The notes beneath the pieces are model-generated. The model did not search any database and was not told where the DNA came from. It saw nothing but the letters and a program-made list of their open reading frames with translations. Made by a program: the position numbers and the translations under genes. Shown here in pieces: positions 31,824 through 45,507 of a stretch of 64,000 nt of DNA (the stretch's first letter is position 1; the number at the start of each line of letters is the position of its first letter). Source of the DNA: Letharia columbiana (taxonomy: Eukaryota > Ascomycota > Lecanoromycetes > Lecanorales > Parmeliaceae); assembly GCF_014066305.1 (NCBI RefSeq), contig NW_023501059.1, forward strand, positions 682,001 through 746,000, given 5' to 3'.

Positions 31824-34135
31824 ATGCGTCTCGCACTCTCCATCAAAGTATGCGTGCCTTGTCGCCTCCCCCTGAAGAGTTCAATTGCCAGATCAAATTA
31901 TCTATTTGAACCGAGACCACGCTTTCTCCCTCTGCGACACCTGACATATACGAATCATTTGCGGCAAAAGGACAGCTCAAGGCAGCAGAAATCTCAGGGC
32001 AAGGTGCACCCACGTCCTGAACAATCTCAAAGCATCAAGCCGGAATCGTATCAGGAGCCAAGCAAGGCAAAGCCTGCTGAAGCACCTAAGACAGACGCTC
32101 TGCTGGCAGAGCAGACTGTTTCCAACAAAGAGCAAAGGCGCGCAGATTGGATCATAATTAAGGAAATGGCCAAGTATATATGGCCAAAGGTATGGCGGAC
32201 ATGGACATCTGAATGACGGCAAAGGCCTAATGATACACTCAGGGTGACCTTGGAGCGAGAGCTAGAGTAGGAACTGCTCTGGCTCTACTTGTTGGATCAA
32301 AGGTAGGAATTACATAACTAAAGCTTAGATTTCTTCACTATACTCAGACATAATAGGTTTTGAACGTACAAGTCCCTTTCTACTTTAAGAGTATTGTTGA
32401 TTCAATGAACGTGGACTTCGTTGCCCTGGGTGGCACAGCTTGGACGGTCGCAGGTGCCATGATAACAGCTTGTATGGATTCTCTGCTTTTAAGATTGTAC
32501 ATCTGCTCATGAATATCCTCAGATGGTGCCACTAGAATTGGCACGGCCGTTTTTCAGGAAATGAGGAACGCTATATTTGCAAGCGTTGCTCAGAAAGCCA
32601 TTCGCCGAGTTGCCTGCAATGTCTTCGAGCATTTACTCCGACTCGACCTCAATTTTCATTTATCGCGACAGACAGGAGGCCTCACGAGAGCCATTGACAG
32701 GGGAACAAAAGGGATAAGTTTCCTACTAACGTCAATGGTCTTTCACATTATCCCTACCGCGCTAGAAATCTCAATGGTCTGTGGGATTTTGGCATACCAA
32801 TATGGGCCAAAATTTGCAGCCATCACTGCTGCAACGATGGTGGCTTACACCGGATTCACCGTTGTAACCACATCCTGGAGAACGAAATTTCGAAAGCAGG
32901 CAAATGCTGCAGATAATCAGGGCGCAACGGTGGCCGTCGACTCACTGATCAACTTTGAAGCCGTCAAATATTTCAACAACGAGAAGTACGAGGTGGGGAG
33001 ATACGACAAAGCTTTAAACAACTACGAGAAAGCTTCCATCAAAGTCACCACCTCGCTCTCTTTTCTGAACGCAGGGCAGAATCTCATCTTCTCCAGCGCC
33101 CTGTCCGGCATGATGTATCTTGCTGCTGACGGTATTGCGACGGGAAGCCTCACGGTTGGAGACCTTGTAATGGTTAACCAGCTGGTCTTCCAGCTCTCCG
33201 TCCCTCTCAATTTTCTTGGCTCTGTTTACCGAGAGCTGAGACAATCGTTGCTGGATATGGAGACCCTTTTCAACCTGCAAAAAGTCAACATCGCCGTCAA
33301 AGAGTCTGAAAAGGCGAAAGCACTCGAATTGGCCAAGGGAGGAGAGATCAGATTCGAAAACGTGACTTTCGGGTACCACAAGGACCGGCCAATATTGCGG
33401 GACCTCAGTTTCACCATTCCGGCTGGTCAAAAAGTCGCCATTGTAGGTCCAAGCGGTTGTGGGAAATCTACAATCCTTCGGCTGCTTTTCCGCTTCTACG
33501 ATGTAGAAACAGGACGAATCTTGATCGATGACCAAGATATCCGCGAGGTCAGCTTGCAAAGCCTGCGCAAAGCTATAGGGGTCGTGCCTCAAGACACGCC
33601 CCTGTTCAACAACACTATCGAGCATAACATCCGCTATGGAGACATGAATGCAACTTCGGAAGAAGTACGCAACGCCGCTAAGCGGGCCAGGGTCCACGAT
33701 ATTGTTGAAGGCCTTCCGGATGGGTACAATACCATGGTCGGTGAACGTGGGATGATGATCAGTGGCGGAGAGAAACAAAGATTGGCAGTGTCGAGACTAA
33801 TATTGAAAGATCCGCCGCTGCTTTTCTTCGATGAAGCGACGTCAGCCTTGGATACTTACACCGAGCAATCGCTGCTACAGAACATCAACAGCATACTCAA
33901 AGAGAAAGCGAGGACCAGCGTCTTCGTGGCACATAGACTACGGACCATCTTCGACAGTGACAAGATCATTGTCTTACAGAATGGACATGTGGCGGAGAGT
34001 GGCACGCATACCCAACTAATTGGTGAAGGCGGTGTGTACTCGACGTTGTGGCATGCGCAAGAGACATCGCTTGGAGATAACGGCGATGCTGAAACGGACT
34101 CTCACGAGAACCCTGACGAAGTTGAAAACCAATGA
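31824..34135 (+). CDS. atm1: Mitochondrial ABC transporter Atm1 (ABCB7 type)
   Basis: Inner-membrane half transporter that exports a glutathione/sulfur compound needed for cytosolic iron-sulfur protein assembly. Exons 31824..32189, 32243..32302, 32357..32471 and 32523..34135, 717 residues. Mitochondrial presequence (Arg-rich, acid-free first 40 residues), then the six-helix ABC domain with the Atm1-type [20 protein letters not shown] and [18 protein letters not shown]. In the nucleotide-binding domain, Walker A is GPSGCGKST (~488), the Q-loop [10 protein letters not shown], the signature [14 protein letters not shown] (~593), Walker [13 protein letters not shown] (~612) and the H-loop VAHRLRTI. 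All catalytic residues are present. Length and motifs match active fungal Atm1. Confidence 0.97.
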
Positions 34136-34815
34136 GGGCAGAAGGCGTTCAGTAGGCGAAGGAAGGGTTACAATGTACTCTACACGAATGTATGATTTTG
34201 ACTGGCCTATGCCTCGAATGGACTCCAATACGAGATGGAACATGCGAACAGGGCAGGGTAGAATAAGGTTAATAGTTCCTGTACCACCATGCTATGTATA
34301 CCTCTTCGTTCGTTATCGCTAATACAAGATGCTGTAAGAGATGCTGTTGAAGGATGAGGCTACAATGCCTGGAATGCTCACAGTAGCCAAGATAATCTCA
34401 AAAGCTCGCCTTTGTGTACGAGAGTAGCTGACACTTGAACGATAATGGTGGTCGGATGCGCTGCAATGGTGAGCTCAAAGATGATTTAGAACTCTAGACC
34501 TGTCGAACGCAAAAGTCACGTTCATGAAACCATTCATCATACAAAGATCGTAGCCCAGGGCGATGGTACACTCAAATCATAAGGGTCGGGAAGGGTATAT
34601 ATTGCACGCTCGCTCTAGTTATTGGCCCCTCTTTTCATTTAGGAGGCAGACAAGGGCCAGACTTAATGTCATAGCTGCACTTTTCTATCTAGAATCTGCC
34701 ACTGTCTACTTGCTAGACACTCTGCAATGGAGTGCTATAAAACACCTCATCCGCCCCTGGAATAGGTCGAAAGATACCCCGGACGCCATGCACACGTAGC
34801 TGCCGCTTGTGATCA
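34136..34815. other. Convergent intergenic region, no gene seen
   Basis: 680 bp between the 3' ends of atm1 (+) and the eIF3e gene (-). No protein-like frame or RNA gene recognised. Confidence 0.6.
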
Positions 34816-36227
34816 TTACTTCGCGACCGCAGCACTCAGCACCGAGGTCCTGAAGAAACTTCCCTTGGTGCGCTCGATTACCTGCACTCAAGTTAGCACA
34901 AAACATGTATCAAGTAGATCCCAGAAAGCATCCTCACCTGTTGGTATACTGAGTTTGCAGGGTGATTCATCAATACCGTCCCTTCCTTGTAATCCAGCTT
35001 CCCATCCATTCTTGTATCCCGAATCAGATTCACAATCCACTTCTCACCTTCCTCCATCTCCAGGCCCAATCTCTTGCTTAGATCCCCAATATCGATCCTC
35101 TGGTGAATCTTGCAGTAGCTTTCACTTATCAGATGCCTTGCGGCCTCCACGAACGCTTCCGCCGCTGCACTCAGGAAGAAATCGCCCTTGAGAACTTCCT
35201 CCGCTTCACTCAATTTCCTCTGCGCTTCTTCAAAGTCGAAATCGATATAAAGGGCTTTTATGAAGTCGGTGACTGGGTCATGGTATTCGTAGCCTTCCTG
35301 GCGTACAACCCGCACGAGATCTTTGAGCTGTTTCTGGTACTGGCCTGTGTTGCGCGTTCGTGATCTGTTGGTGATGACCGCGGCGGCAAGGTAACGTAGG
35401 ATCCAGGGGCAATTGGTCTGTATGGTATTGATGAAGGCGGGAGAGAAGAAGAGTTCTGTGATCTGATCGCGAGCGGGTTCGTAGTTGAAAAAGGGAAAGA
35501 GCGACCAGTGGATAAGCCATGTCCGGTGCTGTAGCTGTGCCAGGGGATTGTTGAAAAGTTTGGTATCGATACTCTCTTTCACTTTATTGACCTCCTCCAT
35601 TACAACGTCCCATTGCGTGGTCAGTATATCCGAGGCAAGTTTGCCCCAGGTAGCGGATGTGGCTTTGTCGTTGTCCGTGGAGAGGATGCGGAATTGGTCG
35701 AGGAGGTGGGCGGCATTCCCATAACTACCACAGCTATATTGAAACCGGCCGTAGTCGTAGAGCATGTCTACCATCTCAATTGTGACTCCATGGTTCGTTT
35801 CGAGGAATTTCAAGTTGGCCACTTTGTCGCTGCGGAGGTTCGACACCACACTGTCGTCACTGAGTAACTCATCGATCTGACTGGTCTCTTCCGTAAAGAG
35901 GGACAATCGTTGCAAAACCTCTTCCCTCTTCTTCACAAACTCTTCAGGCACATCGTCGCTGTCGTTGAGTTCTTGCCACAGACTCGCAACGTAGTCGGTC
36001 ATGTTCGTCTGCTTGAGAAGCTCGTATTTTGTCCTCGTGATATCCGTGGTCGTGCTATCAATCCCCTCTTGGCCGGACAAGAATTCGAGTAGGGGAAATA
36101 TAAGATGCCGGTCGAGGTGGGGGATGAGCCTGGGGAGGAGATCATTTTCTTCTGAGATCTCCGTGGACGCCGTTTGGCCCTTGCCATTCAATATGGCTCC
36201 TGCTGACGTGGGAGTATTGTCTGCCAT
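34816..36227 (-). CDS. int6: Translation initiation factor 3 subunit e (eIF3e/Int6)
   Basis: PCI-domain subunit of the eIF3 complex, which binds the 40S ribosome and recruits mRNA. Exons 36227..34938 and 34881..34816 (GTGAGG / CAG, 56 nt), 451 residues. The eIF3e N-terminal region includes [20 protein letters not shown] and [20 protein letters not shown]. Helical repeats include [20 protein letters not shown] and the PCI winged helix includes [20 protein letters not shown] with [16 protein letters not shown]. The short last exon supplies the conserved end [20 protein letters not shown]. No missing elements. Shares a 222-bp promoter with the mL49 gene. Confidence 0.96.
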
Positions 36228-36449
36228 AGCGGCGATGATGTAGGAACGTGGAGCAGGTATGTGATTGTGGGCAATTCGAGCAAGGAAAGTAACTCACTGT
36301 GTGCCTTGGCGCCAAGAAGACAGAAATCTGCCAACCATCCCTTATTCTACTATCCAGCCCTGAGCACCCGACAGCGAGCTTTACACGACCATAAGACCAT
36401 ACGTGATATAAGAAATTACCAGCTTTTGTTGTTCTCCTACACAATAACA
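36228..36449. promoter_or_regulatory. Bidirectional promoter, eIF3e / mL49
   Basis: Only 222 bp separates the two start codons, so both promoters must overlap or share elements. No TATA box seen. Confidence 0.55.
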
Positions 36450-37044
36450 ATGGCTTCAGTACCATTTATGCCCTTCCTACGTCCTCTTCCCCTTCCTCGT
36501 CTCTCCTACATTCATATTCTCCAGCGCCAAATATCAAGCCTACCTCATCTCTGTCAAAAAGGTAACCGCCTCCCCGTGCTACGACCAAATGTCCTTCTAG
36601 CCGACGGCTGATTGCCCGCAGCCACCATAATTGTATCCAAGACGCCAACCCCACCACCGGCCTCTCCTGCGGTCAAACCTTCGGCGCAAGTCGGTCTTGC
36701 CGCCCTACCTCCACTTCCCTATCACGTCCACCGCACGGCATCACAAAAGTTGCCAATTTATCACCTCGCCAAACGCGGCGGCAATCTCCATCAGACTCGG
36801 ATACGGAAAATTGAAGGAAACGTCGAGAAGCTTAGAGAAGAGATAGTGGCAGGGTTGGCCTTGAAGGAGGAAACCGTTGTCATTAATCGATTGACAGGGC
36901 ATATCATCATAAAGGTACGTGAACAGGTTCATGAATGAACTGCTGGGGTCTGAAGAAGACTGAGAAGATGGCTAATATAAATCGTGTTCATAGGGGTGGT
37001 ATAAGGACAATATCAAAAGGTTCTTGGAGGAGCGGCATTTCTGA
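36450..37044 (+). CDS. img2: Mitochondrial large-subunit ribosomal protein mL49 (Img2)
   Basis: Component of the mitochondrial 54S ribosomal subunit. Exons 36450..36561, 36622..36914 and 36994..37044 give 151 residues. The N-terminus is basic and hydrophobic (presequence). A Pro/Thr-rich linker follows, then the mL49 core: LPYHVHRTASQKLPIYHLAK, RIRKIEGNVEKLREEIVAGL and VVINRLTGHIIIKGWYKDNI, closing with KRFLEERHF. This core is diagnostic for the Img2/mL49 family, which uses a translation-factor SUI1-like fold. The last exon is only 17 codons but completes the conserved end, which supports the model. Confidence 0.93.
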
Positions 37045-37390
37045 TTCACGCTATCGGTTGCAGTATTCTGTTGAACAAATGCGTTTTAGCTAGGTTCTCA
37101 TTGAGCATGGGATCTGCCTGTGTGACATTGAGCGGAGGACGAATTGTACAAATTTATAGACATCCCCGCACATCACTACTTTGTCCAAGCCAAATTACTC
37201 AGATACAGCCTCGCTCCCAGTGTCTCAACCCCATGACCTGCTTGTAAGGTTACTAATCCACGTGCTTAGTACAATGTCACACATTTACATCAGATCAAGA
37301 CCCATTGAATCAAGCCCTCCTCGCAACCCCTAAAGCCGAAATGCAAGCCGAAATGCGCGCTGTGAACTCGAGCCCTCACCGTAAGCATGC
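37045..37390. other. Convergent intergenic region, no gene seen
   Basis: 346 bp between the mL49 (+) and swi1 (-) 3' ends. Nothing recognised. Confidence 0.55.
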
Positions 37391-40300
37391 TTAGGCATCC
37401 AAACCAGAAAGACCACATAGCATCGCTACAGTAATATCCACCGTGTTGGCTTGCACTAAAGCTGAAAGGACACTCCGTTTGTCAGGCATCACTTCGGGTG
37501 GCAGTCCTTTTGCACTGCCAAGCGCATCCTTCGCTTTCTCGGCGAGCTTCCTCAGGACCGCAAGCCCACGATTGGTGATCGCGATGATACCATTGGGATC
37601 GTTATCCTGCATTCGACCGGAAACATGCCGCTGTTGGGATGAAGGCTGCGGCTGTCTGCTGAATTCGGACACCATCCTTGTTAGACTGAAGATAAAGCCA
37701 TCCCGAGATGTAAGCCATGCGTATGCGAGCTCATGCTCCGAGGTTGGTATCAGGCTAACGATTATTTCCGCGGCCAGCAGACCTTGCACGAGATAGGGGG
37801 CGCGGAGCTTGACGAGACCTGCAGTGTTGACATGTCCATATTCGGGTATCGCAGCTATGGCCAGACCGAAAGCCCGAGTCAGCAGATCGTATGGTGGGTT
37901 AGAAGCACTGTCTGCGGCAAATATTGATCTATAGAAGGATCGATTCGGATCACCCCGAGCGAGTAGTTTCGCCAAGCTGTCGACAGCGTGTGGAAAGTAG
38001 CGATGGATTGCTGGGATGTAGGAGGAAAAGGTGATCTCTTCGTCCTCAGCGTTATGAGGCGCAGGCGATGGCGCGAAGGACAGCAAGAAATGGAGTATGC
38101 ACAAAGCTTCCTCTTTCCCTGGCAAGTCGATACGCTGAGATACGTTGGTGAGAAATGTGAGAACATCTTTGCTGAAGTCTAAAGCGTTCAGGTTTGTGCG
38201 TAATAACATACTACGCGTGCCAAGGTATCGGATCACAGTGGTCATAAATCGAACCACCGTGGGATCTGCCAAGGCTGTGTGGTTGTGCTCCAGGAACGAG
38301 AAGTTCCTGAGTATCGTGGTCACGCAAATCAGCCTGTCAACTGCCCGATCAAGATCGTATTCAAGAGTGCCGATTTCCGGTACATCCTGAAGCATGGTAG
38401 TTTCTATCTTACAGCCTCTTGCAATCTCCTCATACGAGCTGATGAGCATGGCGTCGGAGACTTCGGCAGCGTGGTCCGCGAGCAGGTCCACTTGGTCCTC
38501 CGCACAATCAACCAAAGCCTCAAGCAGATCCTCGCAATTATCGAGAAGTGGTGGAGTTTGTTCAATGGTTAGAGAAGCTAGCGTGTCTAGCGCGAGGCGC
38601 ACTTCTCCATGTATGCCCGAACGCAGAGACAGAGTCAGGGCCCGAATATCGACTACACCAAGCTCTTCCACCTTTGGTACGCTGAACTTGTACTTTAGTA
38701 GATCATCCACAGTTCCCAGAAAATTTGACGCAGGAGCCAACTCGATGCCCCCATAAGTTGGCGCTGTGTCTCCATTGTCGAGACTTGTCACATCGAATAC
38801 TTTGTGCTCATCCAGGTTTGCCATCGTGGGCTCAAGCCTCCAATTCTTATTTTCTGATATCTGCGGTATCCGATTGGCGTCTGCCTCTTTTTTGGCTGCT
38901 GTGGACGGCTTTTGGGCTTCTCTGGGGGGACCCGTGCGCGGTGGAGCTTGCATTCCGAGTTGCGGCATGCTGTAAATGTTGGATGGGCGCCCCTGAGCTT
39001 GTCCCTGCTGTTGGGTCATGTATCCATTTTGTAGCGCCGGCCTGGCTTCATGCGGTGTAGTGATCATGTGCCTTTGAGGTGTTTGATACTGGGCATGCAT
39101 GTGCGGCGGGGGTTGCATAAGCTGCTGCCCCTGCTGATTGTGTATTTGCTTTGTGGGAGAAAACGCCTCCTGTCTTAGATTTCCATCTCCACCTTGGTTG
39201 TGGTTGGAAAGCCTCGTATGATGATCTGTCATGGCCTGCCGTTGTTGCTGCTGTGTCTGCATGTATGTTTCGTACGGCAACAGGTTTGCATGCCAGTAAT
39301 TTTGAAGTTCTCGACCGGCAGACATACATTGTTCTGCAATTAAGCCTAGCATTTGAGCAATCTTTGGCCATTGCCCAGTATTGTTTACTCTTTTGGAGCC
39401 GCCCATCTTCACAACATTAACAAACAGCTGCACGCTATTTATGTGTCGTCCTGCAATTAAAGGTCGATCAATGAATTGCATTTGTTGTTGTTGCATAAAT
39501 TGAGCAATGGCTTGCAAGAGCTGACCCTGATTATCTGGTCGTGATGGCGCCTGCTGCGCGCGAAGCGCTGCGATCTGGCCTGCAGACATATGATTCGATG
39601 GTTGTGCTAAATGGTTCAGTGCACCGCCTTGCTGCCGAAATTGCTGTAGCTGTCGCATCCGTAGGGCATCTTGTTGCATCCTCAGCTGTTGTTGCTGAAG
39701 ATTCTGGGATTGCTGATTGTATTGAGACAAAGCCGCACCGTTCACTGTTGTGCCAACCGGCGGAGTGAATGACTGACCAGGACCTGCACCGTATGGCATT
39801 ACTTGTGCATAATGCTGACCTCCATTCTGAGGGGTGTTCACTCGGCTACCATGTTCCGACTGGGGGGGAGACGGATGTGCGCCACCGAAGTTCTGAGTGG
39901 CTGGAGAAAAAGGGGAAGGTGACATGGTCTGGACGTGCTGCTGTGGGGGTTGATGGTTAAAGGGCTGATGTGGCATAATGGGTGATTGACTTGGATTGCT
40001 GCCAGCTTGCTGGAATTGCTGGTACGATGATGTCCCAGAGAACTGCTGATTACCATTGATAGCACCTTGATAGCCTGGATACACTCCCTGTGGTGTTTGT
40101 GAGCGCGATGCCGGGAGGACGCCAGGAATTTGTCGAGGAGACTCTCCTATGCTATCTTCTCGCGGTCGAGGCCGTTTAGAAGGTATTAGAGGTTGAGTCG
40201 GGTACATAGGGTTATATGCCGGGGAGCCATTGCGCGCATTTCCATTCTGCATGCGCTGGTGTAGTTGTTGATTCTGCAAATGGTTGAATTCGAAGGACGA

Positions 40301-40402
40301 TGTAGTAGGGGTCTGCATAAAGGGGTCGCCAGCAGGATTGAAGGCTCCATTGTCATTGTTGGGGAAGGACTGGACGTCGTTGAGCCAGTTTGGCATACTC
40401 AT
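37391..40402 (-). CDS. swi1: SWI/SNF chromatin-remodelling subunit Swi1 (ARID protein, Sol1-like)
   Basis: ARID-containing subunit (ARID1/BAF250 type) of the SWI/SNF nucleosome remodeller. Single exon from the ATG at 40402, 1003 residues. The first ~300 residues are Gln/Asn/Pro-rich and disordered. The ARID fold at about 310-375 has GRHINSVQLFVNVVKMGGSK, NTGQWPKIAQMLGL and ELQNYWHANLLPYETYM. A second Gln-rich block follows, then from ~550 a helical armadillo-like C-terminal region (LALDTLASLTIEQTPPLLDN, VRFMTTVIRYLGTRSMLLRT) typical of the Swi1 C-terminus. The frame is open upstream of the ATG to about 40432, where a CAG acceptor sits, so a short 5' coding exon cannot be excluded. Confidence 0.9.
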   Translation of the reverse strand: MSMPNWLNDVQSFPNNDNGAFNPAGDPFMQTPTTSSFEFNHLQNQQLHQRMQNGNARNGSPAYNPMYPTQPLIPSKRPRPREDSIGESPRQIPGVLPASRSQTPQGVYPGYQGAINGNQQFSGTSSYQQFQQAGSNPSQSPIMPHQPFNHQPPQQHVQTMSPSPFSPATQNFGGAHPSPPQSEHGSRVNTPQNGGQHYAQVMPYGAGPGQSFTPPVGTTVNGAALSQYNQQSQNLQQQQLRMQQDALRMRQLQQFRQQGGALNHLAQPSNHMSAGQIAALRAQQAPSRPDNQGQLLQAIAQFMQQQQMQFIDRPLIAGRHINSVQLFVNVVKMGGSKRVNNTGQWPKIAQMLGLIAEQCMSAGRELQNYWHANLLPYETYMQTQQQQRQAMTDHHTRLSNHNQGGDGNLRQEAFSPTKQIHNQQGQQLMQPPPHMHAQYQTPQRHMITTPHEARPALQNGYMTQQQGQAQGRPSNIYSMPQLGMQAPPRTGPPREAQKPSTAAKKEADANRIPQISENKNWRLEPTMANLDEHKVFDVTSLDNGDTAPTYGGIELAPASNFLGTVDDLLKYKFSVPKVEELGVVDIRALTLSLRSGIHGEVRLALDTLASLTIEQTPPLLDNCEDLLEALVDCAEDQVDLLADHAAEVSDAMLISSYEEIARGCKIETTMLQDVPEIGTLEYDLDRAVDRLICVTTILRNFSFLEHNHTALADPTVVRFMTTVIRYLGTRSMLLRTNLNALDFSKDVLTFLTNVSQRIDLPGKEEALCILHFLLSFAPSPAPHNAEDEEITFSSYIPAIHRYFPHAVDSLAKLLARGDPNRSFYRSIFAADSASNPPYDLLTRAFGLAIAAIPEYGHVNTAGLVKLRAPYLVQGLLAAEIIVSLIPTSEHELAYAWLTSRDGFIFSLTRMVSEFSRQPQPSSQQRHVSGRMQDNDPNGIIAITNRGLAVLRKLAEKAKDALGSAKGLPPEVMPDKRSVLSALVQANTVDITVAMLCGLSGLDA

Positions 40403-42286
40403 GTCGATTGGGATGTGCAGCAACCCATCTGCTCCTGAGATGTGCTGTTAGCACATCGTCCAGTATCATCGCGTAACTAGCCTCCGCGTAAACTCTTTGC
40501 ATAGCGCCCAACGAGGACACGGAGAGGTGGCGCTGCGGTGGGAGACAAGAGTAGGATAATAGGGTATCCAAAGATGGCATAGCGCGTCGAGTGAATATCA
40601 GGACAAGGGCTATGTGGTGTCCACGAGTATTGTGACAGGGATATAGTAGAGAGAGATATGCAGAAAGGCTCACCTGGAGTGGCAGGCTTGTGGGTTCACT
40701 ACTTGCATCATTGTCAACAAAGAGGCGCTTCAAGATCTGAGGTCTTAGTCAAAACTTACGCCAATGATGGAGCAGGCCTGGTGAGTGGGGAGGAGGCTTC
40801 ATCACGAGGAACAGTCAGCACAGGCAGGCAAGGCTCGAGTGGAACGCGATGGGGACGGAATGATTCGATGACAGAGAAGCATGTGACTGATGACACAAGG
40901 CTGGGATCGGATCCAACAAAGGTAGGTAGATGGAGGGGCATTGTCCGCGTTGTCCCAGGCAGAGGAGTGCTTCCGAGCGCGGGCGGCTGACTTCTACCAC
41001 AGGACGACGGGAATTGGGAGTGGGAGTGGGAAGGAGGCAGGCAAGATTGGCGGCAAAAGTAGAGAATAATGGAATACTTTACCTTTGTTATCTGATTCGT
41101 ATTTTGCCTTAGCCAAGCAGTAATAAATAATAATAATAATAATAATAACAATAAAATGGCAGAAAATCTAGGCACCTTGCGTCTGTCTCCCTTTTGGATG
41201 AGACGGGGATAATCTTTAGCCGGGAGTTGATATGAGAGAGATTATTTCTAGCCTAGAAAAATTATATCTTAGGCAGCGCTACGCCTACCTCCTTACCTAA
41301 AGGTACCTTACCTTTCTGATCTGTACACTCTCCTGCCGCTCCTGCTCTCTTTCTCTGTTCAACCTCCATGATCAACCACAGTAGGAACAAAAATTCTTAT
41401 ACAGTGTGACAACAGTAGTACTAGTACTTCCTGCCATTCGAGAATCCAAATTGCCCTACAGTACCCCAACCAGCCAAAAAAGTCTCCGGCCGAAACTTGG
41501 ATCATGCAACCAGTGCAGCATCAGTTTCATTACCCGCATGACTGCCTTTGGAACCAATCATTACCACATCCACATATCGCTTGCTTGCTTTGCCTGATTG
41601 CCTCTCAGTCGCCGCTCCGCTCTGACTGTCCTGAAACGGCAGACGGCCAAGCACTTCCGTTGATCCTGCGAAGCCAGCAGAAAATATTATAATAGTATTA
41701 GGTTTGGTTACTTTTGCATCTATATCTACATATTGCCTCGTGCTAATTTGTTACAGCGGGCTTAGATACGAAAATGTCCATAGCGTGGCATCGCACTTGT
41801 CTCTTGACCCTAAAATTGTTGTGAACTCTACTTATCATCATAGCTAATTCTCATTTGCACCTTTGCCAATCAATTCACGAGAATGTGGACGCACAATGTA
41901 ACTATACCCTCCTGGCGGCCTGATACTCTATCTGGAAGTCCAGGAATTTCCATTATGACTAGACGAGAGAGAGCGTTTCTCCGTATGGTAGTTCATATAT
42001 TGTAGATAGTAGATAACGTACTCCAAAGAGCAATTGTGAATGGAATACAGTGTTACGAATTCATATTGAAATCCATACTGGTATACTATTCACCTCGCTG
42101 GATCGTGTGAATCTGCTCCTGGAGATTGTTCTTCCATCACATTTCCGTGCCAAGACATACATACTCCTTTCGATTAGCTCGTTTTTGACAACTCCCAGAC
42201 AACATGCTCAGTCCCTGCACGAAGCATTTCATACCCTTTAGAGTATCGGACGACTTCTCACTTGGACGACAACACCCATATACATC
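40403..42286. other. 1.9-kb divergent region, swi1 / rpt3
   Basis: Longest gene-free stretch in the housekeeping part. No convincing ORF. It holds an AAT microsatellite (41121-41152) and a TACCTAAAGGTACCTTACC motif cluster near 41296. It probably carries a long swi1 leader, perhaps with a 5'UTR intron ending near 40432, and the rpt3 promoter. Confidence 0.5.
41121..41152. repeat. (AAT)n microsatellite
   Basis: Run of TAA/AAT trinucleotides in the swi1-rpt3 intergenic region. Confidence 0.85.
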
Positions 42287-43752
42287 ATGGGCGAAGTTGC
42301 TGTGGAACATCCGCTGAATGTGATTCCACCGCACAAGAGGCAAACGCCATCAAATATACCAAGCATCGACATCGAAGGCATCATTAACGATGATAGCGAT
42401 GAATACTCGACACTGAAGAGACTTCAAAGACATCTCGAGTAAGCCTCAACGCTCATGATGATCATACCGAGCTAAACTTCAAATAGGTACATCAACCTAC
42501 AAGAAGAATACATTAAGGATGAGCAGAGGTAAGCCTGTGGCATGTGACTCTCAGAGATCGGTACCTGAACGGATAGCAGGAGCCTGAAGAGAGAGCTGGT
42601 ACGAGCTCAGGAAGAAATCAAGCGGATACAGAGTGTTCCCTTGGTCATCGGCCAATTCATGGAAGCAATCGATCAGAAGTACGCAAGCCCCCTATAGTGA
42701 TTCTTCCAGCCATGACGACTGACATACGGACAGCACCGGTATCGTGCAATCATCAACAGGTTCAAACTATGTTGTCCGCATCCTTTCCACCCTCGATCGA
42801 GAAAAGCTCAAGCCATCATCATCTGTCGCCCTTCACCGTCACTCAAATTCTCTCGTTGACATACTGCCGCCTGAAGCCGATTCATCTATAGCCATGCTCG
42901 GTGCTCACGAAAAGCCCGATGTGACATACGCAGATGTTGGGGGCTTGGATATGCAGAAGCAGGAGATTCGGGAAGCTGTGGAGCTGCCATTGACGCATTT
43001 TGACCTCTACAAGCAAATTGGTAGGTACATGTTATTCTCAAATATCAGGGCGTTGCTGATGACCAGCAGGGATTGACCCGCCTCGTGGTGTCCTCCTGTA
43101 CGGTCCTCCCGGCACTGGCAAGACCATGCTGGTCAAAGCGGTGGCCAACAGCACAACGGCAAATTTCATTCGCGTCGTGGGCTCAGAGTTCGTACAAAAA
43201 TACCTGGGAGAGGGACCACGTATGGTGCGCGATGTGTTCCGAATGGCGAGAGAAAACTCGCCTGCCATCATTTTCATCGATGAGATTGATGCTATAGCAA
43301 CGAAACGGTTCGATGCTCAGACGGGTGCAGACCGAGAGGTGCAGCGCATCCTGCTGGAGCTACTGAACCAGATGGATGGCTTTGACCAGACCAGCAATGT
43401 CAAAGTCATCATGGCTACAAACCGAGCCGACACTTTGGATCCTGCTCTACTACGCCCAGGTCGTCTGGACCGAAAGATTGAATTCCCTTCATTACGAGAC
43501 CGTCGGGAAAGACGATTGATTTTCACGACCATTTCCGCGAAGATGTCACTTTCGCCCGAGGTTGACTTGGATTCTCTCATCATCCGCAATGATCCATTAT
43601 CAGGAGCAATAATAGCGGCCATTATGCAAGAGGCGGGATTGAGGGCTGTCAGAAAGAACAGATACAACATCATTCAATCGGATTTGGAGGATGCTTATTC
43701 TAGCCAAGTGAAGGGGGAGGCAAGCGATGTCAAATTCGATTTCTACAAGTAG
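42287..43752 (+). CDS. rpt3: 26S proteasome regulatory ATPase Rpt3 (subunit 6B)
   Basis: AAA+ ATPase of the proteasome base that unfolds substrates. Exons 42287..42438, 42487..42528, 42580..42678, 42734..43020 and 43070..43752 give 420 residues, the usual Rpt3 length. The N-terminal coiled coil includes [20 protein letters not shown]. The OB region includes [20 protein letters not shown]. The AAA domain begins [20 protein letters not shown], Walker A is GPPGTGKT (~205), Walker [11 protein letters not shown] (~261), and [19 protein letters not shown] holds sensor 1 and the arginine fingers. The C-terminus ends FDFYK, fitting the HbYX-like gate-opening tail (here FYK). Two exons are under 100 nt, which is why gene finders may miss the N-terminus. 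Confidence 0.96.

Positions 43753-45507
<1,755 letters not shown>

Noticed and set aside
33014..33778. 254-codon minus-strand ORF antisense to atm1
   Set aside because: Lies fully inside the conserved ATP-binding/transmembrane coding of atm1; composition follows the sense codons and no domain is visible.
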